From Streptomyces yangpuensis (GTDB lineage: Bacteria > Actinomycetota > Actinomycetes > Streptomycetales > Streptomycetaceae), in the NCBI RefSeq assembly GCF_001005295.1, contig NZ_LBMK01000001.1, forward strand, positions 4,649 through 68,648: a DNA stretch of 64,000 bases, written 5' to 3'. Below the pieces are notes generated by a model. The model searched no databases. It saw only the letters and a program-made list of their open reading frames with translations, and was not told the DNA's origin. Below are positions 37,622 through 45,402 of this stretch, one piece after another (position 1 is the stretch's first letter; each line of letters starts with the position of its first letter). The translations under genes and the position numbers were made by a program.

Positions 37622-38623
37622 CTAGACCGTGGCCAGTTCCGGGTGCCAGCGGCGGGCCACGGCCGGGTGGGCGCGGACCCAGCCCTTCAGCTCGTTGCGG
37701 CCGTACTCGGCGTGCAGCGGGTTGGAGGCGTCGTGCGCGATCCCGGGGGCCGAGCGCAGGTAGTCGCCCGGGACGGTGTCGATCACGGCGTCCAGCCGCG
37801 GGTTGTAGAAGAAGGGCACCGAGTACCGCTCCACCGCGCCGGGCGGGCTGACCACCCGGTGGTCGGTCGCCGTCAGGTAGCCCTCGGTCGCGATCTCCAG
37901 CAGTTCGCCCAGGTTCACCACGAACGCCCCCGGCATCGGCGGCACGTCCACGTAGCCGCCGTCCCGGACCACCTGGAGGCCGCCCACCGAGTCCTGCAGC
38001 AGCAGCGTGAGGAAGCCGTAGTCCTTGTGCGCCCCGACCCCCTGGTCGGTGCCGGACGGGGCCGACCCCGGGTAGCGGATCAGCTTGGTGTGCAGGTGGG
38101 GGCGGTCGGCGAAGGCCTCGTCGAAGAAGTCGGCCGGGGCGCCGATCGAGACCAGGAGCTCCCGCAGCAGGCGGTGCGCCACCGCCGCCAGCCGGGACTG
38201 CCAGTCGAGGACCACCGTACGGAGCTCGGGCAGGGCGGCCGGCCACTGGTTCGGGCCCTCCAGCCACAGGTACGGCGGGTCGCCCGGGCCCACCTCCGGC
38301 GCCGGGCGCTCCGCGCCCACGTCCAGCTGGTCGCGCCAGTCGGAGGCGCCGCCGGTCAGCTCGTGGCCGATACGGGTGTAGCCGCGGAAGTGCGGGGAGT
38401 TCAGGTTGCTCACGGCGAGCCGGTCGGCCTCCGGGAGGGCGAAGAAGGCCCGGGTGACCTCCAGGATGCGGGCGCTCTCGGCGGCGGTGACGCCGTGCCC
38501 GGTCAGGTGCAGGAAACCGGTGTCCCTGGCTGCTGCGTGCAGCTTCTTCAGGAAGTCGGCCCGCTGGGCCGGGTCGTCGGCCTGGGAGAGGTCCAGGACG
38601 GGGAGAGAGTGCGCGGACGGCAT
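37622..38623 (-). CDS. Isopenicillin N synthase-like 2-oxoglutarate/Fe(II) oxygenase
   Basis: A 333-residue non-haem iron oxygenase of the IPNS/2OG family. A DIOX_N-like half lies at about 8-120, followed by the jelly-roll core. The iron facial triad is H199-x-D201 and H255, and the co-substrate Arg is R266 in RYS. The substrate is unknown. Relatives act on amino acids, small acids or hormones. A GGAG site precedes the ATG. The gene is monocistronic, and its promoter-proximal region encodes a short RRHVD-type leader peptide. Confidence 0.85.
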   Translation of the reverse strand: MPSAHSLPVLDLSQADDPAQRADFLKKLHAAARDTGFLHLTGHGVTAAESARILEVTRAFFALPEADRLAVSNLNSPHFRGYTRIGHELTGGASDWRDQLDVGAERPAPEVGPGDPPYLWLEGPNQWPAALPELRTVVLDWQSRLAAVAHRLLRELLVSIGAPADFFDEAFADRPHLHTKLIRYPGSAPSGTDQGVGAHKDYGFLTLLLQDSVGGLQVVRDGGYVDVPPMPGAFVVNLGELLEIATEGYLTATDHRVVSPPGAVERYSVPFFYNPRLDAVIDTVPGDYLRSAPGIAHDASNPLHAEYGRNELKGWVRAHPAVARRWHPELATV

Positions 38624-38648
38624 GACGGCTCCGTTTCGGATGTCACGG

Positions 38649-38737
38649 GGTCCTGTTCCCCAGAGGTGGAGGGGTGCGGGTGGGGTGGGGCCGCCGGCAG
38701 GGATGGCGCCGGGGCCGCATGGCTCGCGTACAGGACC
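38649..38737 (-). promoter_or_regulatory. Possible attenuator between leader peptide and oxygenase gene
   Basis: On the minus-strand transcript GGTCCTGT (38737-38730) can pair with ACAGGACC (38656-38649). A GC-rich hairpin (GGCCCCGGCGCC with GGCGGCCCC) lies between. The second arm lies 26-33 nt before the oxygenase ATG. Together with the upstream leader peptide this could form a translation-dependent switch. The structure was found by eye only. Confidence 0.4.
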
Positions 38738-38755
38738 AAGTCGGATCGGTGCGGA

Positions 38756-38845
38756 TCAGGCTTGGGTTCGGTCCGGCGGCAGACAGCTCGTCGTCGTGAC
38801 GCGCATGAAGTCCACATGGCGACGCTTGACGAGGTGAACGGTCAT
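38756..38845 (-). CDS. Putative leader peptide (RRHVD family), 29 residues
   Basis: A 29-codon frame whose product contains RRHVDFMRV at residues 8-16 and Cys21. This is the hallmark of the actinobacterial leader-peptide family (R-R-H-V/I-D-x-x-R-V ... C) that precedes sulfur-related and other transport genes. A TACGCT hexamer (38857-38852 on this strand) ends 6 nt before the ATG and there is no ribosome site, so the mRNA is probably leaderless, as in described mycobacterial Cys-responsive leaders. It lies 132 nt upstream of the 2OG oxygenase gene. The family match is by motif and not verified by search. Confidence 0.7.
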   Translation of the reverse strand: MTVHLVKRRHVDFMRVTTTSCLPPDRTQA

Positions 38846-38924
38846 ACGGTGAGCGTACGCCCGTGCGAGCCTTCATCAGAACGGGTGATCCGGCCTGCCC
38901 GGACGGCCTTGCCCGCGGACCGGC

Positions 38925-38930
38925 TACGCT
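38925..38930 (+). promoter_or_regulatory. -10 element of prfB (leaderless)
   Basis: TACGCT ends 6 nt before the GTG of prfB, and no Shine-Dalgarno sequence precedes the start. This places the transcription start at or next to the start codon. No clear -35 element is seen. Confidence 0.55.
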
Positions 38931-38936
38931 GGACCC

Positions 38937-40046
38937 GTGGCAGTCGTCGATGTTTCCGAAGAGCTGAAGTCCCTCTCCTCGACCATGGGGTCGATCGAGG
39001 CCGTCCTGGACCTCGACAAGCTGAGGGCAGATATCGCCGTGCTCGAGGAGCAGGCCGCCGCGCCGTCCCTGTGGGACGACCCGGAAGCCGCCCAGAAGAT
39101 CACGAGCAAGCTTTCGCACCTCCAGGCGGAGGTCCGTAAGGCCGAGACCCTGCGCGGGCGCATCGACGACCTCGGGGTGCTGTTCGAGCTCGCCCAGGAG
39201 ATGGACGACGCGGACACCCTCGCCGAGGCCGAGACCGAGCTCGCGTCCGTGCGCAAGGCACTGGACGAGATGGAGGTCCGGACCCTGCTCTCCGGCGAGT
39301 ACGCCGAGCGCGAGGCCCTGGTCAACATCCGCGCCGAGGCCGGCGGCGTCGACGCCTCCGACTTCGCCGAGCGCCTCCAGCGCATGTACCTGCGCTGGGC
39401 CGAGCGCCACGGCTACTCCACGGAGATCTACGAGACCTCGTACGCGGAAGAGGCCGGCATCAAGTCGACCACCTTCGTCGTCAAGGCCCCTTACGCCTAC
39501 GGCACCCTCTCCGTCGAGCAGGGCACCCACCGCCTGGTGCGCATCTCGCCCTTCGACAACCAGGGCCGCCGCCAGACCTCCTTCGCCGGCGTCGAGGTGC
39601 TCCCGGTCGTCGAGACCAGCGACCACGTCGAGATCGACGAGTCCGAGCTGCGTGTCGACGTGTACCGCGCCTCCGGCCCCGGCGGCCAGGGCGTCAACAC
39701 GACCGACTCGGCCGTGCGCATCACCCACATCCCGACCGGCATCGTCGTCTCCTGCCAGAACGAGCGCTCGCAGATCCAGAACAAGGCCAGCGCCATGAAC
39801 GTCCTCCAGGCCAAGCTGCTGGAGCGGCGCCGCCAGGAGGAGCAGGCCAGGATGGACGCCCTCAAGGACGGCGGCAGCTCCTGGGGCAACCAGATGCGCT
39901 CCTACGTCCTGCACCCGTACCAGATGGTCAAGGACCTGCGTACGGAGTTCGAGGTCGGCAACCCGCAGGCGGTTCTCGACGGCGAGATCGACGGCTTCCT
40001 GGAGGCCGGAATCCGCTGGCGCAAGCAGCAGGAGCAGACCGCGTAA
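38937..40046 (+). CDS. prfB: Peptide chain release factor 2
   Basis: A 369-residue class I release factor recognising UGA and UAA. The SPF anticodon-like tripeptide is in [14 protein letters not shown], and the catalytic GGQ at 249-251 is in [10 protein letters not shown] long N-terminal helical domain is present. The programmed +1 frameshift that regulates prfB in many bacteria is absent: the frame is continuous. The GTG start lacks a ribosome site and is probably translated from a leaderless mRNA. Confidence 0.96.
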   Translation: MAVVDVSEELKSLSSTMGSIEAVLDLDKLRADIAVLEEQAAAPSLWDDPEAAQKITSKLSHLQAEVRKAETLRGRIDDLGVLFELAQEMDDADTLAEAETELASVRKALDEMEVRTLLSGEYAEREALVNIRAEAGGVDASDFAERLQRMYLRWAERHGYSTEIYETSYAEEAGIKSTTFVVKAPYAYGTLSVEQGTHRLVRISPFDNQGRRQTSFAGVEVLPVVETSDHVEIDESELRVDVYRASGPGGQGVNTTDSAVRITHIPTGIVVSCQNERSQIQNKASAMNVLQAKLLERRRQEEQARMDALKDGGSSWGNQMRSYVLHPYQMVKDLRTEFEVGNPQAVLDGEIDGFLEAGIRWRKQQEQTA

Positions 40047-40081
40047 GGCGCGCAGACACACCCGCGCCCGCACGGAACACA

Positions 40082-40118
40082 GGAAGGGCCCGGACACCTC
40101 AGGTGTCCGGGCCCTTCC
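40082..40118. terminator. Bidirectional terminator after prfB
   Basis: A perfect palindrome, GGAAGGGCCCGGACACC and its complement, around a 3-base loop. It lies between prfB and the convergent zinc-ribbon gene. Confidence 0.9.
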
Positions 40119-40188
40119 GCTGCATGTGATCGGTACGCGGCGCGGGCACCGACGAGTACCGGCGCCGGTCCCGCCCGGACAGCGCCTC

Positions 40189-40380
40189 CTAGGCGGTCTG
40201 CTGGGCCACCAGCACCAGAGCTGCCACGAGCACCACCATGAGCACGATGAGAGCCACGGGGTTCAGGCCGGAGAAGGGGCCCTCCTGCTGGAGGCGCTCC
40301 CGGTTCGCCCGGCACACAGGGCAGCGGCCCTGGCTGACGGGTGCGGCGCAGTTCGCGCACACGAGCCGGTCATATGTCAT
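40189..40380 (-). CDS. Small zinc-ribbon membrane protein
   Basis: A 63-residue protein. An N-terminal zinc ribbon has two C-x2-C pairs (CANC and CPVC), a short linker follows, and a single C-terminal membrane helix covers about residues 41-60. The start at 40380 is set by a very good GAGGAGG site. The function is unknown. The topology suggests a tail-anchored protein with its zinc ribbon in the cytoplasm. It lies between prfB and ftsE on the opposite strand. Confidence 0.75.
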   Translation of the reverse strand: MTYDRLVCANCAAPVSQGRCPVCRANRERLQQEGPFSGLNPVALIVLMVVLVAALVLVAQQTA

Positions 40381-40616
40381 GCGCTCCTCCTCTCGTCCCC
40401 TCGGTTTTCCTTCTTGCCTAACGGCGTGGGGAACCGGACCGTTCCCCCTACCACTGTGCCAGCTTCGCCGACATTCGGCGCGGCCCGTCCGGGCAATCGC
40501 GGTCCGGACCCTCCAGGACCATGGGATAAACCGGACAACTCCGGTTGCCGGGTCCACACCTCGCGCCCGTTCGCGTATGGTCACGCACACCTACTCCCGG
40601 CGACCATGGTGCACCC

Positions 40617-41306
40617 GTGATCCGATTCGACAGCGTCTCCAAGTCCTACCCGAAGCAGAGCCGCCCCGCACTCAGAGAAGTCTCCCTCGACATCGCGAAG
40701 GGCGAGTTCGTCTTCCTGGTCGGCTCCTCCGGCTCCGGCAAGTCCACGTTCCTGCGCCTGATCCTGCGCGAGGAGCGGGCCAGCCACGGCCAGGTGCACG
40801 TCCTGGGCAAGGACCTCGCCAAGCTCTCCAACTGGAAGGTCCCGCAGATGCGGCGCCAGTTGGGGACCGTCTTCCAGGACTTCCGCCTGCTGCCCAACAA
40901 GACGGTCGCCGAGAACGTGGCCTTCGCCCAGGAGGTCATCGGCAAGCCGAGGGGTGAGATCCGCAAGGCGGTCCCGCAGGTCCTCGAACTCGTCGGCCTG
41001 GGCGGCAAGGAAGACCGCATGCCCGGCGAACTCTCCGGTGGCGAGCAGCAGCGCGTGGCCATCGCCCGCGCCTTCGTCAACCGCCCGGCGCTGCTGATCG
41101 CGGACGAGCCCACCGGCAACCTCGACCCCCAGACCTCCGTCGGGATCATGAAGCTGCTGGACCGGATCAACCGGACCGGAACCACCGTGATCATGGCGAC
41201 GCACGACCAGCAGATCGTCGACCAGATGCGCAAGCGCGTCATCGAACTCGAACAGGGCCGACTCGTGCGCGACCAGTCGCGCGGCGTCTACGGCTACCAG
41301 CACTGA
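40617..41306 (+). CDS. ftsE: Cell division ATP-binding protein FtsE
   Basis: A 229-residue ABC ATPase with Walker [10 protein letters not shown] at 36-44, signature LSGGEQQR, Walker B LLIADEPT and the switch His in MATHD. It forms the FtsEX complex that activates peptidoglycan hydrolases at the septum. The GTG at 40617 gives the length I recall for S. coelicolor FtsE. Only a weak GGTG-like site precedes it. Followed after 16 nt by ftsX. Confidence 0.96.
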   Translation: MIRFDSVSKSYPKQSRPALREVSLDIAKGEFVFLVGSSGSGKSTFLRLILREERASHGQVHVLGKDLAKLSNWKVPQMRRQLGTVFQDFRLLPNKTVAENVAFAQEVIGKPRGEIRKAVPQVLELVGLGGKEDRMPGELSGGEQQRVAIARAFVNRPALLIADEPTGNLDPQTSVGIMKLLDRINRTGTTVIMATHDQQIVDQMRKRVIELEQGRLVRDQSRGVYGYQH

Positions 41307-41322
41307 AAGGCCCCCCAGAGTC

Positions 41323-42276
41323 ATGCGCGCCCAGTTCGTCATGTCCGAGATCGGCGTCGGCCTCCGCCGCAATCTCACCATGACCTTCGCGGTCATCATC
41401 TCCGTGGCCCTGTCGCTGGCCTTGTTCGGCGGCTCCCTGCTCATGAGCGAGCAGGTCGGCAAGATGAAGGGCTTCTGGTACGACAAGGCCAACGTCACGC
41501 TCTACCTCTGCAACAAGCAGGACGCCCAGGAGGCGGGCGATGCCGCCGCCAAGAACGGCACCCCGGGTGTGGCCACCTGTGCCAAGGGCGCGGTCACCGA
41601 GGACCAGAAGAAGCAGATCGAGGCCGAACTCAAGCAGATGTCCCTGGTGAAGTCCGTCGCCTACGAATCGGCGGACGAGGCCTACAAGCACTACCAGGAG
41701 CGGTTCGGCAACACGGCCCTCGCCTCCTCCATCACCCCGGACCAGATGCAGGAGTCCTTCCGGGTCAAGCTGAAGGACCCGGAGAAGTACAAGGTGGTCA
41801 CCTCCGCCTTCGCGGGCCGGGACGGCATCCACACCGTCGACGACCAGCGCCAGGCCATCGACGACCTGTTCAAGATCCTGAACTACCTCAACATGGCCGC
41901 CATCGGCATCATGCTGATCATGCTGGTCGTGGCGCTGCTCCTGATCGTCAACACCGTGCGCGTCTCGGCGTTCAGCCGTAGGCGGGAGACCGGGATCATG
42001 CGACTCGTGGGCGCCTCCAGCTTCTACATCCAGGTCCCCTTCATCATGGAGGCCGCCGTCGCCGGGCTCATCGGCGCCCTCTTCGCCTGCGCCATGCTCG
42101 TCTCCGGCCAGTACTTCGTGATCGACCACGGCGTGGGCCTGCGCGAGAAGATCCAGCTCATCGACTTCATGGGCTGGGGATCGGTGCTGGCCAAGCTCCC
42201 GTACGTGCTGTTCATCGGCCTCCTGATGCCTTCCATGGCCGCTTTCATCGCTCTGCGCAAGTACCTGAAGGTGTGA
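41323..42276 (+). CDS. ftsX: Cell division membrane protein FtsX
   Basis: A 317-residue MacB/FtsX-type membrane protein. Helix 1 is at about 20-42, an extracellular domain (about 45-185) is expected to contact wall hydrolases such as RipC-type enzymes, and three C-terminal helices follow (about 190-215, 235-258 and 285-305). The RRRETGIMRLVGAS block typical of the family is present. Two Cys residues in the outer domain could form a disulfide. It works with FtsE. Confidence 0.95.
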   Translation: MRAQFVMSEIGVGLRRNLTMTFAVIISVALSLALFGGSLLMSEQVGKMKGFWYDKANVTLYLCNKQDAQEAGDAAAKNGTPGVATCAKGAVTEDQKKQIEAELKQMSLVKSVAYESADEAYKHYQERFGNTALASSITPDQMQESFRVKLKDPEKYKVVTSAFAGRDGIHTVDDQRQAIDDLFKILNYLNMAAIGIMLIMLVVALLLIVNTVRVSAFSRRRETGIMRLVGASSFYIQVPFIMEAAVAGLIGALFACAMLVSGQYFVIDHGVGLREKIQLIDFMGWGSVLAKLPYVLFIGLLMPSMAAFIALRKYLKV

Positions 42277-42328
42277 CAAGCGCCCCGCGAGCGGTCCGGT
42301 CAACCATCCGTACCGGCGCGGGGCTTGT
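42276..42328 (+). terminator. Hairpin between ftsX and the peptidase gene
   Basis: ACAAG-CG-CCCCGCG pairs with CGCGGGGCTTGT around a loop of about 27 bases that could form a second stem. It lies directly at the ftsX stop and probably ends the ftsEX transcript. Confidence 0.55.
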
Positions 42329-42330
42329 CC

Positions 42331-42336
42331 TAGACT
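42331..42336 (+). promoter_or_regulatory. -10 element of ctpA-smpB (leaderless)
   Basis: TAGACT ends 7 nt before the ATG of the peptidase gene, with no ribosome site between. A leaderless transcript is likely. No convincing -35 element. Confidence 0.55.
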
Positions 42337-42343
42337 CGGCGCC

Positions 42344-43561
42344 ATGCTGGGCTTGCCGAGTATCCCCGCCTTCTGTCTGCGGCCCCGCGACCCACGTCGC
42401 GGGGCCGTTTTGACGTTAACCTTCGTCGGCGTCGTCGCCGTCGGCGCGTTCACCGGCTGCTGGGACCGTGCGGACGGTGCCGCCGCCGCCGCCGCGGCCG
42501 TGGCCCGTACGGACACACCCGCACCCGCGCCTGCACCCGCGCCGGGGACCGTGCGCGCGGAGGGCACCGCCGACCGCGAGGCGGTCGCCCGCGCCGCCGC
42601 CGAGGCCGTCGCCGAGGGCAAGTCCGGCAAGAAGGCCGCGCAGGAAGTGGTCAGCCGCAGCGGCGACCGCTGGGGCACCGTCTACGACCGGGGCGAGTAC
42701 GCCGCCTTCGCCGAGGGCCTCGACGGGCACTGGACCGGTGTCGGGGTCTGGGCCGTGCGCGCCCAGGACGGCATGATCACGGTCGACGGCGTCGAGCCCG
42801 GCGGCCCCGCCGCCCGGGCCGGCCTGCGCGCCGGTGACCGGCTGCTGAGCGTCGACGGACACGGGGTGACCGGGCTGGCCGTGGCCGACGTGGTCGCCCT
42901 GCTCCGCGGCACCGCCGGCACCCCCGTCGTGCTGAACCTCAGCCGGGACGGCGCCGACCTCACCGAGACCGTGGTGCGCGAGCGGCTGCGCATCGAGCCG
43001 GTGACCGTGCGGCGGCTCGCCGGCGACGTCACCGTCATCAAGGTGACCTCCTTCACCCGCGGTTCCGGCGACCGGGTCAGGGCGGCCGTCCGCGCGGCCC
43101 CGCCCGGCGGCGGGGTCATGCTCGACCTGCGCGGCAACCGGGGCGGGCTGGTCGCCGAGGCGGTCACGGCCGCCTCCGCCTTCCTGGACGGCGGGCTCGT
43201 GGCGACCTACGACGTACGGGGCGAGCAGCGCGTGCTGAACGCGGCGCCGGGCGGGGACACGACCCGGCCGCTGGTGGCCCTCGTCGACGGCGGCACGATG
43301 AGCGCCGCCGAGCTGGTGACGGGCGCGCTCCAGGACCGGGGCCGGGCGGTGGCGGTGGGCAGCCGGACCTTCGGCAAGGGCTCGGTGCAGATGCCGACCG
43401 AGCTCCCGGACGGCTCGGTGGCCGAGCTGACGGTGGGCACGTACCGCACGCCGGCGGGCCGCAGCCTCGACGGCGGCGGCATCACCCCGGACGTACCGGC
43501 CGGCGAACGGGCCGAGGAGCGGGCCGTCACGGTATTGGGTGGCCTCGGGGTGGGGTCGTAG
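42344..43561 (+). CDS. S41-family C-terminal processing peptidase
   Basis: A 405-residue membrane-anchored or secreted serine protease. An N-terminal hydrophobic segment (about 21-38) is followed by an Ala/Pro-rich linker, a PDZ domain (about 125-200, with GPAARAGLRAGDRLLSVDG) and a Tsp catalytic core. The catalytic dyad is Ser320 in GGTMSAAE and Lys345 in TFGKGSVQ. It degrades or trims extracytoplasmic proteins from the C-terminus. It sits between ftsX and smpB, 18 nt from smpB. Its closeness to the smpB/ssrA tagging genes is suggestive but the compartments differ. Confidence 0.9.
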   Translation: MLGLPSIPAFCLRPRDPRRGAVLTLTFVGVVAVGAFTGCWDRADGAAAAAAAVARTDTPAPAPAPAPGTVRAEGTADREAVARAAAEAVAEGKSGKKAAQEVVSRSGDRWGTVYDRGEYAAFAEGLDGHWTGVGVWAVRAQDGMITVDGVEPGGPAARAGLRAGDRLLSVDGHGVTGLAVADVVALLRGTAGTPVVLNLSRDGADLTETVVRERLRIEPVTVRRLAGDVTVIKVTSFTRGSGDRVRAAVRAAPPGGGVMLDLRGNRGGLVAEAVTAASAFLDGGLVATYDVRGEQRVLNAAPGGDTTRPLVALVDGGTMSAAELVTGALQDRGRAVAVGSRTFGKGSVQMPTELPDGSVAELTVGTYRTPAGRSLDGGGITPDVPAGERAEERAVTVLGGLGVGS

Positions 43562-43579
43562 TGCGAAAATGACTGCACT

Positions 43580-44065
43580 ATGGCTAAGGAAAAAGGGCGC
43601 AAGCTGATCGCCCAGAACAAGAAGGCGCGGCACGACTACGCGATCCTCGACACCTACGAGTGCGGTCTCGTGCTCACCGGTACCGAGGTGAAGTCCATGC
43701 GCCAGGGCCGGGCCTCGCTGGTGGACGGCTTCGTGTCGGTGGAGGGCCGGGAGGCCTGGCTCTACAACGTGCACGTGCCGGAGTACAGCCAGGGCACCTG
43801 GACCAACCACAGCGCCCGGCGCAAGCGCAAGCTCCTCATGCACCGCGAGGAGATCGACAAGCTGGAGCGCAAGGCCGACGAGTCGGGTCACACGATCGTG
43901 CCCCTGTCCCTGTACTTCAAGGACGGCCGGGCGAAGGTCGAGATCGCGCTGGCGAAGGGCAAGAAGGAGTACGACAAGCGGCAGACGCTGCGGGAGAAGC
44001 AGGACACCCGCGAGACGAACCGGGCGATCTCGGCCATCCGTCGCAAGCAGCGCGGCACGGTTTAA
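43580..44065 (+). CDS. smpB: SsrA-binding protein SmpB
   Basis: A 161-residue trans-translation factor. The OB-fold core contains [24 protein letters not shown] family sequence and [14 protein letters not shown]. The C-terminal basic tail ([19 protein letters not shown]) reads the empty mRNA channel. It binds the tRNA-like end of tmRNA, whose gene starts 83 nt downstream. Short gap to the upstream peptidase gene, so probably co-transcribed with it. Confidence 0.96.
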   Translation: MAKEKGRKLIAQNKKARHDYAILDTYECGLVLTGTEVKSMRQGRASLVDGFVSVEGREAWLYNVHVPEYSQGTWTNHSARRKRKLLMHREEIDKLERKADESGHTIVPLSLYFKDGRAKVEIALAKGKKEYDKRQTLREKQDTRETNRAISAIRRKQRGTV

Positions 44066-44147
44066 TCACCTGGCACGCGGTGGTCCACTTCGCGTACCAT
44101 GGCGTCAGCACCGCCCCCCGGGGTGGAGCACATTGTTAAAAAAACAT

Positions 44148-44533
44148 GGGGATGATCGGTTTCGACAGCGGATGTCGATGCAGGGGAAGCGAGCCGAGGA
44201 AGCGGCAATGATCTCGCTAACCATATGTCGCAAAAAATAATCGCCAACTCCAAGAGCGATAACTCCCGCTTCACCCTCGCTGCCTAATAACAGTGAGCTG
44301 AAGCCTCTGTGAGGAGCGTCAGCCCGGAAGTGGTCCCGGTCCGGATCCTGGCGTCAACTAGGGATCTAAACCTCTAGCCCCGGTCACGGGGGTTGGAGGG
44401 AAATCAAACAGTGACTGAGCCCGTCGGAGACTTGTCCGTGTGATCTCCGGGGCCGAGAAAAGCGCAGCGGACTGCGCTCGGAGAAGCCCTGCTTCTGCAC
44501 CGTTGGACGCGGGTTCGATTCCCGCCATCTCCA
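44148..44533 (+). ncRNA. ssrA: Transfer-messenger RNA (tmRNA)
   Basis: The 5' end GGGGATGATCGGTTTCGACAG has the canonical GGUUUCGACAG block and pairs with 3' CATCTCC (44526-44532) to form a 7-bp acceptor stem with one G-U. The T-arm GGTTCGATTCCC lies at 44512-44523. The discriminator A is 44533 and CCA is not encoded. The tag frame runs from GCC at 44243 to TAA at 44285 and encodes ANSKSDNSRFTLAA, ending in the LAA degron, followed by a second in-frame TAA. A possible promoter is TACCAT (44095-44100), which would imply 5' processing. Confidence 0.95.
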
Positions 44534-44555
44534 CTCATCCCATGTGGGCGAAGGC
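44511..44555 (+). repeat. ssrA 3' end, copy 1 of a 45-bp direct repeat (att-like)
   Basis: This covers the tmRNA T-arm, acceptor stem and 22 bases beyond. It matches 45291-45335 at 39 of 45 positions, exactly 780 bases downstream. ssrA 3' ends are frequent integrase attachment sites. The repeat continues beyond the mature RNA (CCCATG-GGGCGAAG), as expected for an attachment core plus flank. Confidence 0.75.
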
Positions 44556-44594
44556 CCCCTGACCTGCGAAAAATCTCGCCAGGTCAGGGGGCCT
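44552..44594. terminator. Shared terminator of ssrA and vapC
   Basis: A perfect 15-bp stem AGGCCCCCTGACCTG/CAGGTCAGGGGGCCT with an A/T-rich 13-base loop. The right arm contains the vapC stop codon (44584-44586), so one hairpin ends both convergent transcripts. Confidence 0.88.
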
Positions 44595-45006
44595 CCGTCA
44601 TGTGGGACGCAGTGATGACCTTGATGTGGCAGCGCGGCTGCTGAACGCCGCGTTTGATGCGCTCGTCCGCCGTCAGCAGGGGGACGCCCAGTGCCTCGGC
44701 GAGGGCGACGTACGTGGCGTCGTAGGCGGAGAGGTTGGCGTACAGCTTTCGGATCCGGGGGAGCAGGGGGCCCGTCTCGTGCCGCTGTACGCGCAGCCCC
44801 TGGTAGGTCTTGAAGTGCTCGTCGAGACTCTCGGGGGCGATTTTGGAGCCGCGTGCCATGCCCAGAAGGGCGGAGGCGATCTCGGTGTCCAGCAGGTAGG
44901 GAGCGGCGAGAAGGTCTTCCTCGCTGATCCGCCGGCGGGCAGCGGCGCCCCGGGAGCCCTTGTCCGTGAGGAACAGGACCAGGGCGGAGGAGTCCGCGAC
45001 GATCAA
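44584..45006 (-). CDS. PIN-domain toxin, VapC family
   Basis: A 140-residue PIN-domain ribonuclease. The four metal-binding acids are D5 (VADSSALV), E42 (TEIASALL), D96 (AYDATYVALAE) and D114 (TADERI). VapC toxins cleave tRNA or rRNA and stop translation. The TTG start overlaps the antitoxin stop (TTGA), typical of coupled toxin-antitoxin pairs. It lies inside the interval bounded by the two copies of the ssrA 3' end, so it may be a leftover of an integrated element. Confidence 0.88.
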   Translation of the reverse strand: MIVADSSALVLFLTDKGSRGAAARRRISEEDLLAAPYLLDTEIASALLGMARGSKIAPESLDEHFKTYQGLRVQRHETGPLLPRIRKLYANLSAYDATYVALAEALGVPLLTADERIKRGVQQPRCHIKVITASHMTEAP

Positions 45007-45233
45007 CGGCCCGTCCTGCCCGCGTCGATGGCGTCGAGGACGTCCTGGATGTCGATGTCCTCCGTGGCGTAGCGCTCGGCGCGGTCGGCCATTTCGGCGA
45101 GCGTGGGCTGGGTGGCGTCTCGCGTGACGAGGCTGAGCAGGTAGCCCTGCAGGGACTGCCCGGCCTCGGCGGCCCGGACCTTTATGCGGCGGGCGACGTC
45201 ATCGGGGACTTCCCGGATCGTGAATGCAGTCAT
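45003..45233 (-). CDS. Ribbon-helix-helix antitoxin (VapB/FitA-like)
   Basis: A 76-residue protein. The N-terminal FTIREVPDDVARRIKVRAAEAGQS-type segment is a FitA-like ribbon-helix-helix DNA-binding domain, and the acidic C-terminus (about 45-70) should wrap around the toxin. It neutralises the adjacent VapC and, with it, represses the operon. Its ATG lies inside a palindromic operator-like sequence, so binding would block both transcription and translation. Confidence 0.85.
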   Translation of the reverse strand: MTAFTIREVPDDVARRIKVRAAEAGQSLQGYLLSLVTRDATQPTLAEMADRAERYATEDIDIQDVLDAIDAGRTGR

Positions 45234-45260
45234 GACTGCATTTTATCGTCGATGCAGTCA
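45224..45260. promoter_or_regulatory. Palindromic operator of the VapBC operon
   Basis: ATGCAGTCATGACTGCAT (45224-45241) is a perfect 18-bp palindrome containing the antitoxin start codon. Its outer half GACTGCAT pairs again with ATGCAGTC at 45252-45259, giving TGACTGCAT-N10-ATGCAGTCA. A fourth partial site TTGCAGTC is at 45263. Regularly oriented half-sites fit cooperative ribbon-helix-helix binding. Confidence 0.7.
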
Positions 45261-45290
45261 CTTTGCAGTCTCGCAGACGGGCTTGTGGGC

Positions 45291-45335
45291 GGCTTCGATT
45301 CCCGTCATCCCCACTCGTCCCATGGGGGCGAAGCC
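45291..45335 (+). repeat. Second, diverged copy of the ssrA 3' end (att-like)
   Basis: It contains a T-arm-like GGCTTCGATTCCC and CATCCCCACT in the acceptor position, then CCCATGGGGGCGAAG. Six mismatches from copy 1. No 5' tRNA or tmRNA half precedes it, so it is a fragment, not a gene. A terminator hairpin follows it, as in copy 1. Confidence 0.75.
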
Positions 45336-45363
45336 CCGCAGCCCTCGGCTGCGGGGTCTTCGG
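45329..45363. terminator. Hairpin after the second ssrA-end copy
   Basis: CGAAG-CCCCGCAGCC pairs with GGCTGCGGGG-T-CTTCG around CTC. It lies downstream of the minus-strand yoeB gene and at the position equivalent to the ssrA terminator in the repeat copy. Confidence 0.7.
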
Positions 45364-45402
45364 CTTCCCGCGCCGCCGACGGGCCGACGGCATGCCAGGA
45401 CG

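Noticed and set aside
38937..40046. A programmed frameshift in prfB
   Set aside because: The reading frame is continuous from the GTG to the stop with no internal TGA or slippery CUU site near the start.
45291..45335. A possible tRNA or second tmRNA gene suggested by the T-arm-like sequence
   Set aside because: No 5' half, anticodon arm or acceptor partner exists upstream. The match is confined to the ssrA 3' end and its flank.
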